Source of the DNA: Streptomyces actinomycinicus | GTDB lineage: Bacteria > Actinomycetota > Actinomycetes > Streptomycetales > Streptomycetaceae | Direction of reading: 5' to 3' | DNA: 64,000 nucleotides | Assembly: GCF_016741775.1 (NCBI RefSeq) | Contig: NZ_JAERRK010000004.1 | Span: 62,001 to 126,000, forward strand | In this document: in pieces, positions 54,997 to 64,000 of the stretch | Numbering within the stretch: position 1 is the first letter of the stretch | Layout: the number at the start of each line of letters is the position of its first letter | The notes under the pieces: generated by a model | Database searches by the model: none | What the model saw: only the letters and a program-made list of their open reading frames with translations | What the model was told of the DNA's origin: nothing | Position numbers and translations under genes: made by a program

Positions 54997-57873
54997 GTGG
55001 CAGGACTGGTGGGCAGGTCGTCGGAACTCGCGCGGCTGGACGCCCTGCTGGCGGGAGCCGGCCTGGCCGGTGCGCCGGACGTGGTCGACATCGTCGGTGA
55101 ACCCGGCATCGGGAAGAGCAGGTTGCTCGACGAAGTGTGCACGCGGGCCCGCGGTGCCGGGTTCACCGTACTGCGGGGCCGGGCCACGGAGTACGAACAG
55201 CACGTCCCCTACCAGCTGTTCACCGACGCCCTCGCCGACGCCGGCCCACAGGATGCCGGCCCCGCACTCGCCGAAGCGCGTGCGGTGATGCAGGGGATCC
55301 GGAAGGTACCGGGTGACGGTTCCCCTGACGGCCCTTCCGCCCGGTTCGGGCTGCACCGGGAGATCGCCGCCTTCCTGCCGCACCTGGGCGGGCAGGGTCT
55401 GGTGCTGGCGCTGGACGATCTGCACTGGGCGGATCCCGCCTCCCGCGAGCTGGTGGACCACTTGATCCGGCACCCTGCGCGCGGGCGCGTCCTGCTGGTG
55501 ACGGCCCGGCGCATCCGGCAGACGCCGACGTCCCTGACCGCCGCGCTGACGCGGGGCGCGGTCGGCGGAACCGTGCTCCAGCTCGCCCTGGAGCCGCTCT
55601 CCGAGCAGGAATCCGTCCTGGCGCTGGCTCCCGACGTCCCCGAGGACCGGGCCAGGCAGCTGCACGCCGCCAGCGAGGGCAACCCCCTGTACCTGTTCGC
55701 CCTGGTGCACGCGTACCGGGCAGGAGGGCCGGCGCAGGGCCTCGTACCCGGCCCGCACGGCGACGCCGTGGACCCGGCGGGTCTGCCCGCCGGGCTCGCG
55801 GCGCTGCTGCTCGACGAGCTGGCCACGCTGACCGGGTCTCAGCGCCGGCTCGTGGAGGCGGTGGCGGCGCTCGGCGATCACGCGACGTCCGCCATGCTGA
55901 CCGTGGCGACCGGGCTGTCCCCCGAGGACGTCGACGACGGGACCGGTGGCCTGGTGGTGCGGGACCTGCTGCGCGCCGGGCCCGGCGGCCGGTGGGCGTT
56001 GCGTCATCCTCTGCTCCGGGCCCTGGTCTACGAGGGCATGGCGCCAAGGTGGCGGGCCGAGGTCCACCGCCGTGCCGCGCGCGAACTGGCCCGTGGCGGC
56101 GCCGCGGCCACCGAGCGGGCCCGCCACGTCGAACGGTCGCTGACGGGCTGGGACCCCGAGGCCGCAGAGGTCCTCACCGAGGCCGCCGCACGGTTCGCGT
56201 CGACCGCGCCGGCTACGGCCGCCCATCTGCTGGGCGTCGTCCTCGGCCACATGCCCGACACTCCTGACCGTTTCCGGCAGCGCGGGGAACTGGTCCTGGC
56301 ACGTGCCCGCGCGCTCGGCGTCAGCGGAAACCTCCGGGAGAGCCGGGACCTGCTGCACACCCTGATCGAGACGTCCGGCAAGGACCATCCCGAACTGCGC
56401 ACCCGGGCCGTCGCCCAGTGTGCCGTGACCGAGCGGCACCTCGGCCACTCCCCCGAGGCCACCGCCCTGCTGCGCCGGGAGCTGTCCCACGATCCGGGCC
56501 CGTCCCCCGCCCAGGCCGTCTCCCTGCAACTCGCCCTCGGGATGTCCGCCCTGCTGACCGCGTCCTACCCGGAGGCACGCGAGGACGTCGTACGGGCCGT
56601 GGCCGTCGCGCGGGCCGACGGCCACGCCACCGGTGAGGCGGCGGCGCTGGCCCTGGCGTCCCTGGGCGAGGCGTACGAGGGTGAGACGGAGACGGCGGCC
56701 CGTTTCGCCGATGCCGCCGGTTCGCTCACGGACGCGCTGACCGATCCCGGTCTGGCGGACCTGTGCGAGGCACTGGTCTGGCTGGCCTGGGCCGAAACCC
56801 TGCTGGAGCGCTACGGCGACGCCGAGCGGCACCTCACCCGGGGGCTCCACATCGCCCGCCGCACCGGACAACTCCACGTCCTGCCGCACCTGTTGACGAG
56901 CCGGGCCTTCATCCACCTCACCACCTGCCGGCTGCCGTCCGCGCTGGAGGCCGCCGAGGAAGCGGAATCCATCGCACGGGCCGCGGGCAGCGACGAGCTC
57001 CTGGGCTTCACCCTGGCCATCAAGACGCTGGTGCTGCTGCTGATACGTCCGCTGGGGGACGGCAGCGCCCTGTCCACGGGCGAGGAGGCCGTCGCCGCGG
57101 CAGGCCGGAGCAGGGGCTGGTGGTCGTCCCTGGCCTGGTGCATGCTCGGGCACGCGGCCTTCGTGAGCGGCGATCCCCATCGTGCGCAGGAGGCCATCAC
57201 GACCGCAGGCGGTGGCCCCGGACTGCCCTTGCTGCAACCCTCGATCCGGCCGGGCCAGCTCGACACCCTCGCCGCCGCGGCCCTCGCCGCCGGTGACGTC
57301 GACGCGGCCGGCCGCTGGGTCGCCCAGGCGGTCCGCGAGGCCGGCCGGCTCGGCCTCGACGGTCAGCGCGCGGCTGCCCTGCGTGGCCAGGCCACCCTGG
57401 CCGAGCACCGGGGCGAGACCGCCCGGGCAGTACAGCTCCTCGACGCCGCGGCACAGCAGTACGTCCGCTGCGGCCAGTCCCTGTGGGAGGCGTACTCCCT
57501 GCTGCGTGCTGCGCCCCTGGTGCAGCGCACCGGGCAAGGAGCGCGCGCCGCCGCGATGTGGCACCGGGCCCACCGGATCGCCGCCGGCGGCGGCGCACGC
57601 CTGCTGGTGGACCTCGCCGAGCTGATCCGCCCCCAGGTGATGCAGGAGGCGCCGGCGGTGCCGGCGCAGCTGGCGGAGCTGACGGCCCGTGAGCTGGAGG
57701 TGGCGGGGCTGGTGGCGCGGGGACTGAGCAACCAGGACATCGCCGCCCGGCTCCACCTCAGCCGGCGCACCGTCGAAACACACCTGTCCGCGATCTACCG
57801 GAAGGCGTCGGTGCCGTCCCGCGCGGCCCTGGCCGGACTCATGACCCGCGTCGGGCTGGGAGCCGGAACCTGA
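54997..57873 (+). CDS. LAL-family (LuxR) ATP-binding regulator
   Basis: A 958-residue large ATP-binding LuxR regulator. An N-terminal AAA domain has Walker A GEPGIGKSRLL (about residue 33) and Walker B LVLALDDLHWAD (about 135). A long TPR-like helical middle follows, and the C-terminal LuxR helix-turn-helix is ELTARELEVAGLVARGLSNQ through RTVETHLSAIYRK (about 890-945). LAL proteins often activate biosynthetic or catabolic clusters. It is more than 8 kb outside the peptide cluster, so a role there is only possible. The GTG start follows a G-rich site. Confidence 0.9.
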   Translation: MAGLVGRSSELARLDALLAGAGLAGAPDVVDIVGEPGIGKSRLLDEVCTRARGAGFTVLRGRATEYEQHVPYQLFTDALADAGPQDAGPALAEARAVMQGIRKVPGDGSPDGPSARFGLHREIAAFLPHLGGQGLVLALDDLHWADPASRELVDHLIRHPARGRVLLVTARRIRQTPTSLTAALTRGAVGGTVLQLALEPLSEQESVLALAPDVPEDRARQLHAASEGNPLYLFALVHAYRAGGPAQGLVPGPHGDAVDPAGLPAGLAALLLDELATLTGSQRRLVEAVAALGDHATSAMLTVATGLSPEDVDDGTGGLVVRDLLRAGPGGRWALRHPLLRALVYEGMAPRWRAEVHRRAARELARGGAAATERARHVERSLTGWDPEAAEVLTEAAARFASTAPATAAHLLGVVLGHMPDTPDRFRQRGELVLARARALGVSGNLRESRDLLHTLIETSGKDHPELRTRAVAQCAVTERHLGHSPEATALLRRELSHDPGPSPAQAVSLQLALGMSALLTASYPEAREDVVRAVAVARADGHATGEAAALALASLGEAYEGETETAARFADAAGSLTDALTDPGLADLCEALVWLAWAETLLERYGDAERHLTRGLHIARRTGQLHVLPHLLTSRAFIHLTTCRLPSALEAAEEAESIARAAGSDELLGFTLAIKTLVLLLIRPLGDGSALSTGEEAVAAAGRSRGWWSSLAWCMLGHAAFVSGDPHRAQEAITTAGGGPGLPLLQPSIRPGQLDTLAAAALAAGDVDAAGRWVAQAVREAGRLGLDGQRAAALRGQATLAEHRGETARAVQLLDAAAQQYVRCGQSLWEAYSLLRAAPLVQRTGQGARAAAMWHRAHRIAAGGGARLLVDLAELIRPQVMQEAPAVPAQLAELTARELEVAGLVARGLSNQDIAARLHLSRRTVETHLSAIYRKASVPSRAALAGLMTRVGLGAGT

Positions 57874-58157
57874 GCGGTGCCCGTACGGCACCCCGCGCGC
57901 ACGCTGCAGAGCCACGGCCTGCGCCCTGCTCCTCGGCAGGACCGGCTTTGGCTTCCCTCTCCCCCGTGGCACCCGTGGCAGTGTGCCGGGCGGCGTGCGC
58001 GGCCGCATCCGTGAAAGCACTCAGCACCGCACCGCCGGTCCCGGCACCGGGTACGCGTCGAAGCACGTGGAGGGTTACGTGTTTTCACCGAGGTGTCCTC
58101 CGCCGCGGCCGTCTACGGTCGGCAGTCGGACGGCTGGAGCGGTGCAGAGGGGACTGT

Positions 58158-58976
58158 GTGAGAGGCAACGCCCACGGTGTACGGGGAAGTTGGGTGACGC
58201 TGGTGCTGGCGGGGAGCCTGCTGGCCGGGTGTTCGGCGAAGGGGGCGGACGACGGCTCCTCCCGGCGGACCGCGTCACCCGCGCACACCGACTCGCCGAA
58301 GGCTGCGGCGCCCCCGTCGGGCGGCTCTTCCGCCGCCCCGGCCTTCACCCCCGACGCCGACCTCGTCCCGAGGACCGCGAAGGACGGGCGGGAGCTGGCC
58401 GACTCCGTGGTGTTCGCTCCGCGCGACTGGGGCCGGGGCTACGTCGCGCAGGACCCGGCCGCAAGCGCCCAGGGCACCTGGCCGGCCCTGGACCGCGACT
58501 GCCGCTGGGAGCGGCAGAAGCTCCCCCGGGGCGTGCTGGCCAGCCTGTCCCGCTACAGCAGGCAGCCCGCCGGCGGAGGCAAGGGTGAAGTGAAGGTGAC
58601 GGCCGCGGCCACCGTCCACTCCGCCGCCCTCGGCGCCGACGAGCAGCTCAGCACCACCCTGGAAGAAGCCCTGCGCTGCCCCGAGCAACAGCCACGGTCC
58701 GGCGAGCGGATCACGGGCCTGAACTCGCTCGGCACCCCCTTCGGCGCTCGCGAGCAGGAGTACGCCGACGACTCGGTGCTGGAGGCCGGCCAGTACGTCG
58801 GGAAGGGCGGCACCGCCCAGCCGTACCTGTGGATGGTCGCCCGGTCGGGCACGGTCGTCGTGGCCGTCTCGGTGACCGGCGGCAAGGGGCACACCCAGGA
58901 GGAACTCCTGCCGCTGGGCAGCAACGCCCTGGCGAAGATGCTCGTACGCGTCCAGCAGCAGCTCAAGGAGAAGTGA
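58158..58976 (+). CDS. Putative lipoprotein upstream of sensor kinases
   Basis: A 272-residue protein with a lipobox LAGSLLAGC after a short basic N-terminus; the lipidated cysteine is about residue 24. The next 30 residues are a Ser/Ala/Pro linker, and the mature domain has two cysteines (DRDCRW and ALRCPE). GAGGGG precedes the GTG. Its stop overlaps the ATG of the kinase gene (TGATG), so it is probably an extracytoplasmic partner of the two kinases. No domain recognised. Confidence 0.75.
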   Translation: MRGNAHGVRGSWVTLVLAGSLLAGCSAKGADDGSSRRTASPAHTDSPKAAAPPSGGSSAAPAFTPDADLVPRTAKDGRELADSVVFAPRDWGRGYVAQDPAASAQGTWPALDRDCRWERQKLPRGVLASLSRYSRQPAGGGKGEVKVTAAATVHSAALGADEQLSTTLEEALRCPEQQPRSGERITGLNSLGTPFGAREQEYADDSVLEAGQYVGKGGTAQPYLWMVARSGTVVVAVSVTGGKGHTQEELLPLGSNALAKMLVRVQQQLKEK

Positions 58977-61213
58977 TGGAGCCGTTGCGTACCTCGGACC
59001 CGTCGAGACTGGCGGGCCATCGGCTGCTCGGGCGGCTCGGCGCGGGTGGCATGGGTGTGGTGTACCTGGCCCGCTCGGCCGGCGGTGCACTGGTCGCGCT
59101 GAAGGTGATCCAGGCGGAGTACGCCGAGGACGCCGGATTCCGGGAGCGGTTCCGGCGGGAGGCGGAGACGGCCCGCCGGATGACCAGCCCGTGGGTGGCG
59201 GCCCTGGTGGACGCGGACCCCGAGGCGGTACAGCCGTGGCTGGCCACCGCGTTCGTGCCCGGGCCCTCCCTGGGCGAGGCCGTCGCCGCTCACGGACCGC
59301 TGCCCCTGCGGAGCCTGCGGGTGCTGGGCGCCCGGCTCGCCGAGGCGCTGCGGGACCTCCACGCGGTCGGGCTCGTGCACCGGGACGTCAAGCCGGGCAA
59401 TGTGCTGCTGGCCCTGGACGGTCCCCGCCTGATCGACTTCGGTGTGGCGCGCGACCCGCAGGACACCTCGCTCACGTCGACGGGGGTCGTCGTCGGCACC
59501 CCCGGCTTCCTGGCACCGGAGCAGGCCCGGGGCGAGCGGGAGGCGGGCCCGGCCGGCGACGTCTTCTCACTGGGCTGCGTGCTGGCCCACGCGGCCGCCG
59601 GCCGCCCTCCGTTCGGTACCGGCTCCCTCGACGCGCTGCTGTACCGCACGGTGCACGACGCCCCGGACCTGGACGGTGTTCCGCAACAGCTGGCCGAGGT
59701 GGTGCGCCGCTGTCTGGAGAAGGATCCGCGGCTGCGGCCCACCGCCGAGGCGTTGTCGCAGACCCTGGCGGCCGAGCCCGCCGACCCGCGGGAGATCCTC
59801 CGGGCGGTACGCCCTCCGGCCCCGGGGGACGCGGAACCCGGCGACGAGGCCTGGCTGCCCGAGCCGTTGATCCGGCTCATCGCCGAACGGTCGGCCGCCG
59901 GGCTCACTCTGCCCGCCGTCGACGACACCGAGGTGGACTCCGAGCCGTCCGGCGCCACCACGCCGGACGAACCTGCCGGACAGCCCTCGGACCGTGCCGT
60001 CGCGCGACGCCGTTTCCTCGTCGTCACCGGTGGCGCGGTGACCGTCACGGCCGCGGGCGGCCTGGCCGCCTGGGCGGCGCTCGGCGGTGACGGCGGGGGG
60101 AACGGCTCCGCCGCCCCGACGGCGACCGGGCCCGTGCACACGATCGGCCTGCACGCCGACCTCAGCGGTGACCACCGGACGGCGGGCCGGGCTCAGGAGC
60201 GGGGGCTGCGTCTCGCGGTGGACGAGTTCAACTCCCGTGCGGCCAGGCCGTTCACGCTCGCCGTGCGGACCGTGGACGACGGCGGGGACCCGGCGAGGGC
60301 CGACGCCGCGGCCGAACGGCTGGTCGCCGACCCTTCCGTGCTGGCAGTGATCGGCCCCACCACGGACGACACCGCCCGGGCCGCGCTGGCGACGTACGAC
60401 GCCGCGTCGCTGCCCCTCGTCGCGGTGTCGCCCGGCGCCACCGTGCTGAGTGTGATGGGCAGCCGGTCCTTCCTCCACGCCCGCGTGACGGACACGGTCC
60501 TGCCGTTCTATCTCAAGGCCTATCTGCTCGGTGCCGCGAAGTCCCGCACGATCGGGATCGTCGACGACCGGGCGGCGGACGCGTACGCCTGGGAGATCAG
60601 CAGCTCGCTGTCCCGCACGCTGCACCAGGACCGGCAGCCGGTGGTGCCCAAGGTGGTCAGCGCGTTGCGGAAGGACTTCGGACCGACGCTCGACGCCCTG
60701 CTCGACGGCGGAGCCGACTCCGTGGTCTTCGCCGGATACCACGACCGCGCGGCGCTGCTCGCCCGGGAACTGAAGCATCGTGGCTTCCCGGGCGCCCGGG
60801 CCGCCGCCCAAGGGGTGCTCGACGACCGGTTCCTGTCCGCCGCCGGGGACGCGGCCGACGGCTGGGTGATCGTCGCTCCCGTCATGGACGCATCAGTGGC
60901 CCCCGAGGCCAAGGCGTTCGCCTCCGCGTACCGCAGGCGTTTCCATGCCGCGCCCGAGCGGTACGCCGTGGAGGCCTACGACGTGGCCCGGCTGATCGTG
61001 CGGACGCTGAGCGGACCGGCCGCCGGGCGCGTGACCCGGCAGAGCCTGACGGCTGCGCTGCGCGCGGCCTCGTACCAGGGGATCACGAAGAACTTCGCCT
61101 TCGACAAGAAGACCGGGTCCCTGGTCATCGACGCCCGCGGCGTCTACCTGTGGAAGGTCGACGGCGGACGGTTCCGGTACGAGGGTGCGGCCCCGCTCCG
61201 GGTGTCCGGCTGA
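58976..61213 (+). CDS. Ser/Thr kinase fused to an extracellular substrate-binding domain (first)
   Basis: A 745-residue protein. The kinase domain (about 1-275) has GAGGMGVVY, the lysine in VALKVI, HRDVKPGN, DFG and an APEQ activation segment. A single membrane segment (about 344-372, after RRRF) leads to a periplasmic-binding-protein domain like those of branched-chain amino-acid transporters (IGLHADLSGDHRTAGRAQER...), about 370 residues, outside the cell. A ligand bound outside could thus steer phosphorylation inside. AGGAG precedes the ATG, which overlaps the lipoprotein stop. Confidence 0.9.
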   Translation: MEPLRTSDPSRLAGHRLLGRLGAGGMGVVYLARSAGGALVALKVIQAEYAEDAGFRERFRREAETARRMTSPWVAALVDADPEAVQPWLATAFVPGPSLGEAVAAHGPLPLRSLRVLGARLAEALRDLHAVGLVHRDVKPGNVLLALDGPRLIDFGVARDPQDTSLTSTGVVVGTPGFLAPEQARGEREAGPAGDVFSLGCVLAHAAAGRPPFGTGSLDALLYRTVHDAPDLDGVPQQLAEVVRRCLEKDPRLRPTAEALSQTLAAEPADPREILRAVRPPAPGDAEPGDEAWLPEPLIRLIAERSAAGLTLPAVDDTEVDSEPSGATTPDEPAGQPSDRAVARRRFLVVTGGAVTVTAAGGLAAWAALGGDGGGNGSAAPTATGPVHTIGLHADLSGDHRTAGRAQERGLRLAVDEFNSRAARPFTLAVRTVDDGGDPARADAAAERLVADPSVLAVIGPTTDDTARAALATYDAASLPLVAVSPGATVLSVMGSRSFLHARVTDTVLPFYLKAYLLGAAKSRTIGIVDDRAADAYAWEISSSLSRTLHQDRQPVVPKVVSALRKDFGPTLDALLDGGADSVVFAGYHDRAALLARELKHRGFPGARAAAQGVLDDRFLSAAGDAADGWVIVAPVMDASVAPEAKAFASAYRRRFHAAPERYAVEAYDVARLIVRTLSGPAAGRVTRQSLTAALRAASYQGITKNFAFDKKTGSLVIDARGVYLWKVDGGRFRYEGAAPLRVSG

Positions 61214-61223
61214 TGAGGCACTG

Positions 61224-63398
61224 ATGGAACCGTTGCGCGGCGCCGACCCGGCCGGGATCGCGGGCTACCGGGTGCTGCGCCGGCTGGGCGCCGGCGGCAT
61301 GGGTGTGGTCTACCTGGCCCGCTCCCGGCCGGGCTCCCTGGTCGCGTTGAAGGTGATCCGCGCCGCGCACGCGGACGACCCGGGCTTCCGGGCCCGTTTC
61401 CGCCGTGAGGTGGAGACGGCGGGCCGGGTCGCCAGCCCCTGGGTCGTACCGCTGCTCGAAGCGGATCCGGACGCGGAGTCGCCGTGGCTCGCCACGGCGT
61501 TCGTGCCGGGTCCCTCGCTCGGGGAGGCGGTCGAGGAGTGCGGGCCACTGCCGTACCGCTCGGTGCGGTTCCTGGGGGCCCGCCTCGCGGAGGCGCTGGA
61601 GGCCGTGCACGGGGCGGGTCTGGTGCACCGGGACGTGAAGCCGGGCAACGTGCTGCTCGCGGTCGACGGGCCGCGGGTGATCGACTTCGGCATCGCCCGG
61701 ATGCCGGAGGACACCGCTCTCACGGCCAGCGGGATGGTGGTCGGCTCCCCCGGGTTCCTCTCCCCCGAACAGGCCCAGGGGCGGGGCAGGGAGATCGGCC
61801 CGGCCAGTGACGTCTTCTCGCTCGGCTGCCTGCTGGCCTTCGCCGCCTCGGGCGGACGCCCCTTCGGCCGTGGCTCCGCTGCCGAGGTGCTGGTGCGTAC
61901 GGTCCGTGACGAACCGGACCTGGCCGGTGTACCGGCGCCCTTGCTGCCGTTGCTGCGGGACTGCCTGGCGAAGGAGCCCGGCGACCGGCCCACGGTGGCC
62001 GAGATCCGCGGCACCCTGGACGGGGCGGAGCCCCACGACCGGGGCAACGGGGGCTGGTTGCCCGAGCCGGCCACCCGGCTGCTCGCGCGCCGTTCGACGG
62101 CCGCCCTCGCCCTGCCCGCCGTCGAGGCGACCGTGGTGTCCGGCGCCGCGCCCGGCGTCGCCACCGCCCCCGGATCGCAGGAGCCGTCCAGGAGCGGGAC
62201 ACGACGACGCCTCCTGGTGCTGGGCTCGGCCGCCGGGATCCTGGCGGCGGGCGTGACGGCGGCCAGGTGGACGGCGGACCGACCGGGCCGGGCGTCGACG
62301 CGGGGCGGCGGCACCCGGCTCCCGCGGCTGGTCGTGGCCCTCCAGGCGGATCTGACGGGAGGACACAAGACGGCGGGACTCGCCCAGGAACACGGGGTCC
62401 GGCTCGCCGTCGACCGTCTCAACGCCCGTACGGACCGCGGCTTCGACCTCGCGCTCCAGGTGCACGACGACGCGGGGAGCCCGCCCCGGGCGCAACGGAT
62501 CGCGCGGCAGCTCGCGGCCGACGGCCAAGTCCGCGCGGTGATCGGTCCGACCACCGACGCCTGTGCCGAAGCCGTCCTCGCCGAGTACCAGAAGGCGCTG
62601 CTGCCCGTGGTCTCCGTATCGGTCGGGCTCGACGGAGCCGCCAAGTACCGGACGTACGCAGCCACCCGGCCCCCGGACGGCAGCCTGGCGGCGCCGCTGG
62701 TCGCCTACCTCGTCCGCACCGCCCGGGCGCGGAAGACACTGCTGGTCGACGACGCGGCCGAGGGAGACTTCAGCTGGAACATCTGCGCATCGGTGAGTGA
62801 GGCCATGCCCGCCGGGCGGCACCCGACGAGCCGGCGTACCCTCGCCGCCGATGACGACACGGCCGGCGACTACCGTGCCCTGGCCGGGTCGGTGACCGAC
62901 GCGGGGGCGGACGCGGTGGTGTTCGCCGGTGGACAGGCGCGCGCCGCGAAACTGGCGCTCGCGCTGCGGGACGCCGGCTACTCGGGAGCGAGACTGGCCA
63001 CTCAGCGGGCTCTCGGCCCGCTCTTCCTCACCACGGCGGGCGACGCCGCCGAGGGCTGGGTCTTCGCCACCGCCTTCCTCGATCCGGCGCGGGTGAGGGC
63101 CGCGAAGCCCTTCGTCACCGCCTACCGCGAACGCTTCGGCACCACCCCGCCCTGGTACTCCGCCGAGGCCTACGACGCGGCGCTGTTCGTCGGCAGCGCG
63201 ATGACGACGCTGGGCGCCTCGCGCGCGGAACGCGGCGCGATCGCGGGACGGCTGCGCGACACCGAGTACCGCGGGATCACCAAACGGTTGCACTACACGT
63301 CCTCCAGCACCGGCTACACCGAGAAGGCGCTGTACCTCTTCCAGGTGTCCGGCGGCCGGTTCCGCTTCCTCGGCCAGTTCGAGGACGCCACGGCCTGA
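61224..63398 (+). CDS. Ser/Thr kinase fused to an extracellular substrate-binding domain (second)
   Basis: A 724-residue paralogue of the gene before it, 10 bases downstream with GAGG upstream of its ATG. Kinase motifs GAGGMGVVY, VALKVI, HRDVKPGN and DFG are intact. The membrane segment is at about 325-350 (after TRRR) and the C-terminal substrate-binding domain starts VALQADLTGGHKTAGLAQEHG. The two kinases share the fold throughout but their ligand-binding domains have diverged, suggesting different ligands. Confidence 0.9.
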   Translation: MEPLRGADPAGIAGYRVLRRLGAGGMGVVYLARSRPGSLVALKVIRAAHADDPGFRARFRREVETAGRVASPWVVPLLEADPDAESPWLATAFVPGPSLGEAVEECGPLPYRSVRFLGARLAEALEAVHGAGLVHRDVKPGNVLLAVDGPRVIDFGIARMPEDTALTASGMVVGSPGFLSPEQAQGRGREIGPASDVFSLGCLLAFAASGGRPFGRGSAAEVLVRTVRDEPDLAGVPAPLLPLLRDCLAKEPGDRPTVAEIRGTLDGAEPHDRGNGGWLPEPATRLLARRSTAALALPAVEATVVSGAAPGVATAPGSQEPSRSGTRRRLLVLGSAAGILAAGVTAARWTADRPGRASTRGGGTRLPRLVVALQADLTGGHKTAGLAQEHGVRLAVDRLNARTDRGFDLALQVHDDAGSPPRAQRIARQLAADGQVRAVIGPTTDACAEAVLAEYQKALLPVVSVSVGLDGAAKYRTYAATRPPDGSLAAPLVAYLVRTARARKTLLVDDAAEGDFSWNICASVSEAMPAGRHPTSRRTLAADDDTAGDYRALAGSVTDAGADAVVFAGGQARAAKLALALRDAGYSGARLATQRALGPLFLTTAGDAAEGWVFATAFLDPARVRAAKPFVTAYRERFGTTPPWYSAEAYDAALFVGSAMTTLGASRAERGAIAGRLRDTEYRGITKRLHYTSSSTGYTEKALYLFQVSGGRFRFLGQFEDATA

Positions 63399-63419
63399 GA
63401 GCCAGGGCTGTCGGGTCCG

Positions 63420-64000
63420 TCAGGTGTGTCGGATCTGGTCGGCGGGAACGCGTACCGTCTCCACCCAGCCCGGGGGCTGTGGTGCGGCGGACCCGATCAG
63501 CGCCGCGATGATCCGGCAGGGTGGGTTCTCGTCCGGCCAGGGGGTGAACCCGTCGGTGAGGACGACGACGATGCTCGGGCGGTCCGGCGCCGCGAGCGCC
63601 GCTTCGATGCCCACGCGCATGTCCGTGCCGCCACCGCCGCCCAGCGTGACCTGCTCGGTGGCCGTCACCCTGGACACGGCGTGCACGTCGGCGTCGCACG
63701 CGAGCACGGTCACACGGTTGCCCCGTACGCCCACCTCGCGCAGCACACCCGTCACCTCCGCCAGAGCTGCCGCCAGTTCGGCGTCCCCCATGGAGCCGGA
63801 GGTGTCGATGACGACGGCCACCCGCGGCAGCGGGCGGCGCAGGCTCGGCAGGACGACGCCGCGCAGCGCAGGGGTACGGCGCGAGGGCCGGCGGTAGGTG
63901 TAGTCGACCGCTCCCCCCGCCCACGCGACGGCTTCCCGAACGGCGCCGGACAGCGCCCGCCGCCAGTCCACCGTGGGCTCCAGGACCTCCTCCGCCCAGC
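63420..64000 (-). CDS. VWA-domain protein (CoxE/DUF2201-like), partial
   Basis: The C-terminal 193 residues of a protein whose frame continues leftward out of the window (upstream residues WAEEVLEPTVDWRRALSG). The von Willebrand A domain has the metal-site motif DTSGSMGD, then GGGGTDM and VVLTDGFTPWP. The preceding VDYTYRRPSRR stretch is typical of DUF2201-type proteins, which usually work beside a MoxR-like AAA ATPase. It converges with the second kinase, 21 bases apart. Confidence 0.8.
   Translation of the reverse strand, partial: WAEEVLEPTVDWRRALSGAVREAVAWAGGAVDYTYRRPSRRTPALRGVVLPSLRRPLPRVAVVIDTSGSMGDAELAAALAEVTGVLREVGVRGNRVTVLACDADVHAVSRVTATEQVTLGGGGGTDMRVGIEAALAAPDRPSIVVVLTDGFTPWPDENPPCRIIAALIGSAAPQPPGWVETVRVPADQIRHT

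Noticed and set aside
54328..58020. A 1230-residue minus-strand open frame opposite the LAL regulator
   Set aside because: Antisense of a gene with Walker and LuxR motifs; no coding signals of its own.

Overview
The window looks like a Streptomyces (or close actinomycete) chromosome. GC content and third-codon-position GC are very high, GTG and TTG starts are common, ribosome binding sites are AGGAG/GGAGG-like, and the gene families are typical of that genus (LAL-type LuxR regulator, SpoIIE-type phosphatase, helicase with helicase-associated repeats, kinase/substrate-binding-protein fusions, lamin-tail secreted protein).

Left flank (1-9075): the end of a LysR regulator, a cytochrome P450, a small receiver-like protein behind a SoxR-type operator/promoter, a VOC protein, an arginase-fold protein lacking both metal-binding histidines, an AraC regulator, an SDR, a lipoprotein, a secreted lamin-tail protein and a SAP/DUF6434-like protein.

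Centre (about 9339-46220): a nonribosomal peptide cluster of about 22 genes. Its parts match the logic of the tetrapeptide translation inhibitor GE81112 (3-hydroxypipecolate, 2-amino-5-carbamoyloxy-4-hydroxypentanoate, histidine, chloro-imidazolylserine). A lysine cyclodeaminase-like enzyme, a proline/pipecolate-hydroxylase-like enzyme, a free-standing A domain with a proline-like code and a PCP-C protein form a pipecolate unit. A carbamoyltransferase, a GNAT, a degenerate acetylglutamate-kinase-like protein and an SDR form a second, leftward operon that could make the carbamoyloxy residue. Two A-PCP proteins have histidine-like codes, and one is translationally coupled to an FAD-dependent halogenase. 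A CmlA-type diiron hydroxylase and two VioC-type oxygenases supply hydroxylations. Three full C domains fit a tetrapeptide, yet there are five A domains and several half-C domains. No chain-terminating TE domain is fused to an NRPS; three stand-alone type II thioesterases are present. Export or resistance may involve an asymmetric heterodimeric ABC exporter and a cation/proton antiporter. Crp-like boxes lie in two of the divergent promoter regions.

Right flank (47122-64000): a helicase, a SpoIIE-type phosphatase, a FadR-type regulator with its own operator next to a fatty-acid-hydroxylase-family membrane protein, a DUF4239-like membrane protein, a small secreted protein, a LAL regulator, a lipoprotein co-transcribed with two Ser/Thr kinases fused to extracellular substrate-binding domains, and the end of a VWA protein.

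I saw no tRNA, rRNA, insertion sequence or CRISPR array. The GE81112 assignment rests on enzyme families and A-domain codes read by eye; whether this is that cluster or a relative cannot be settled here.
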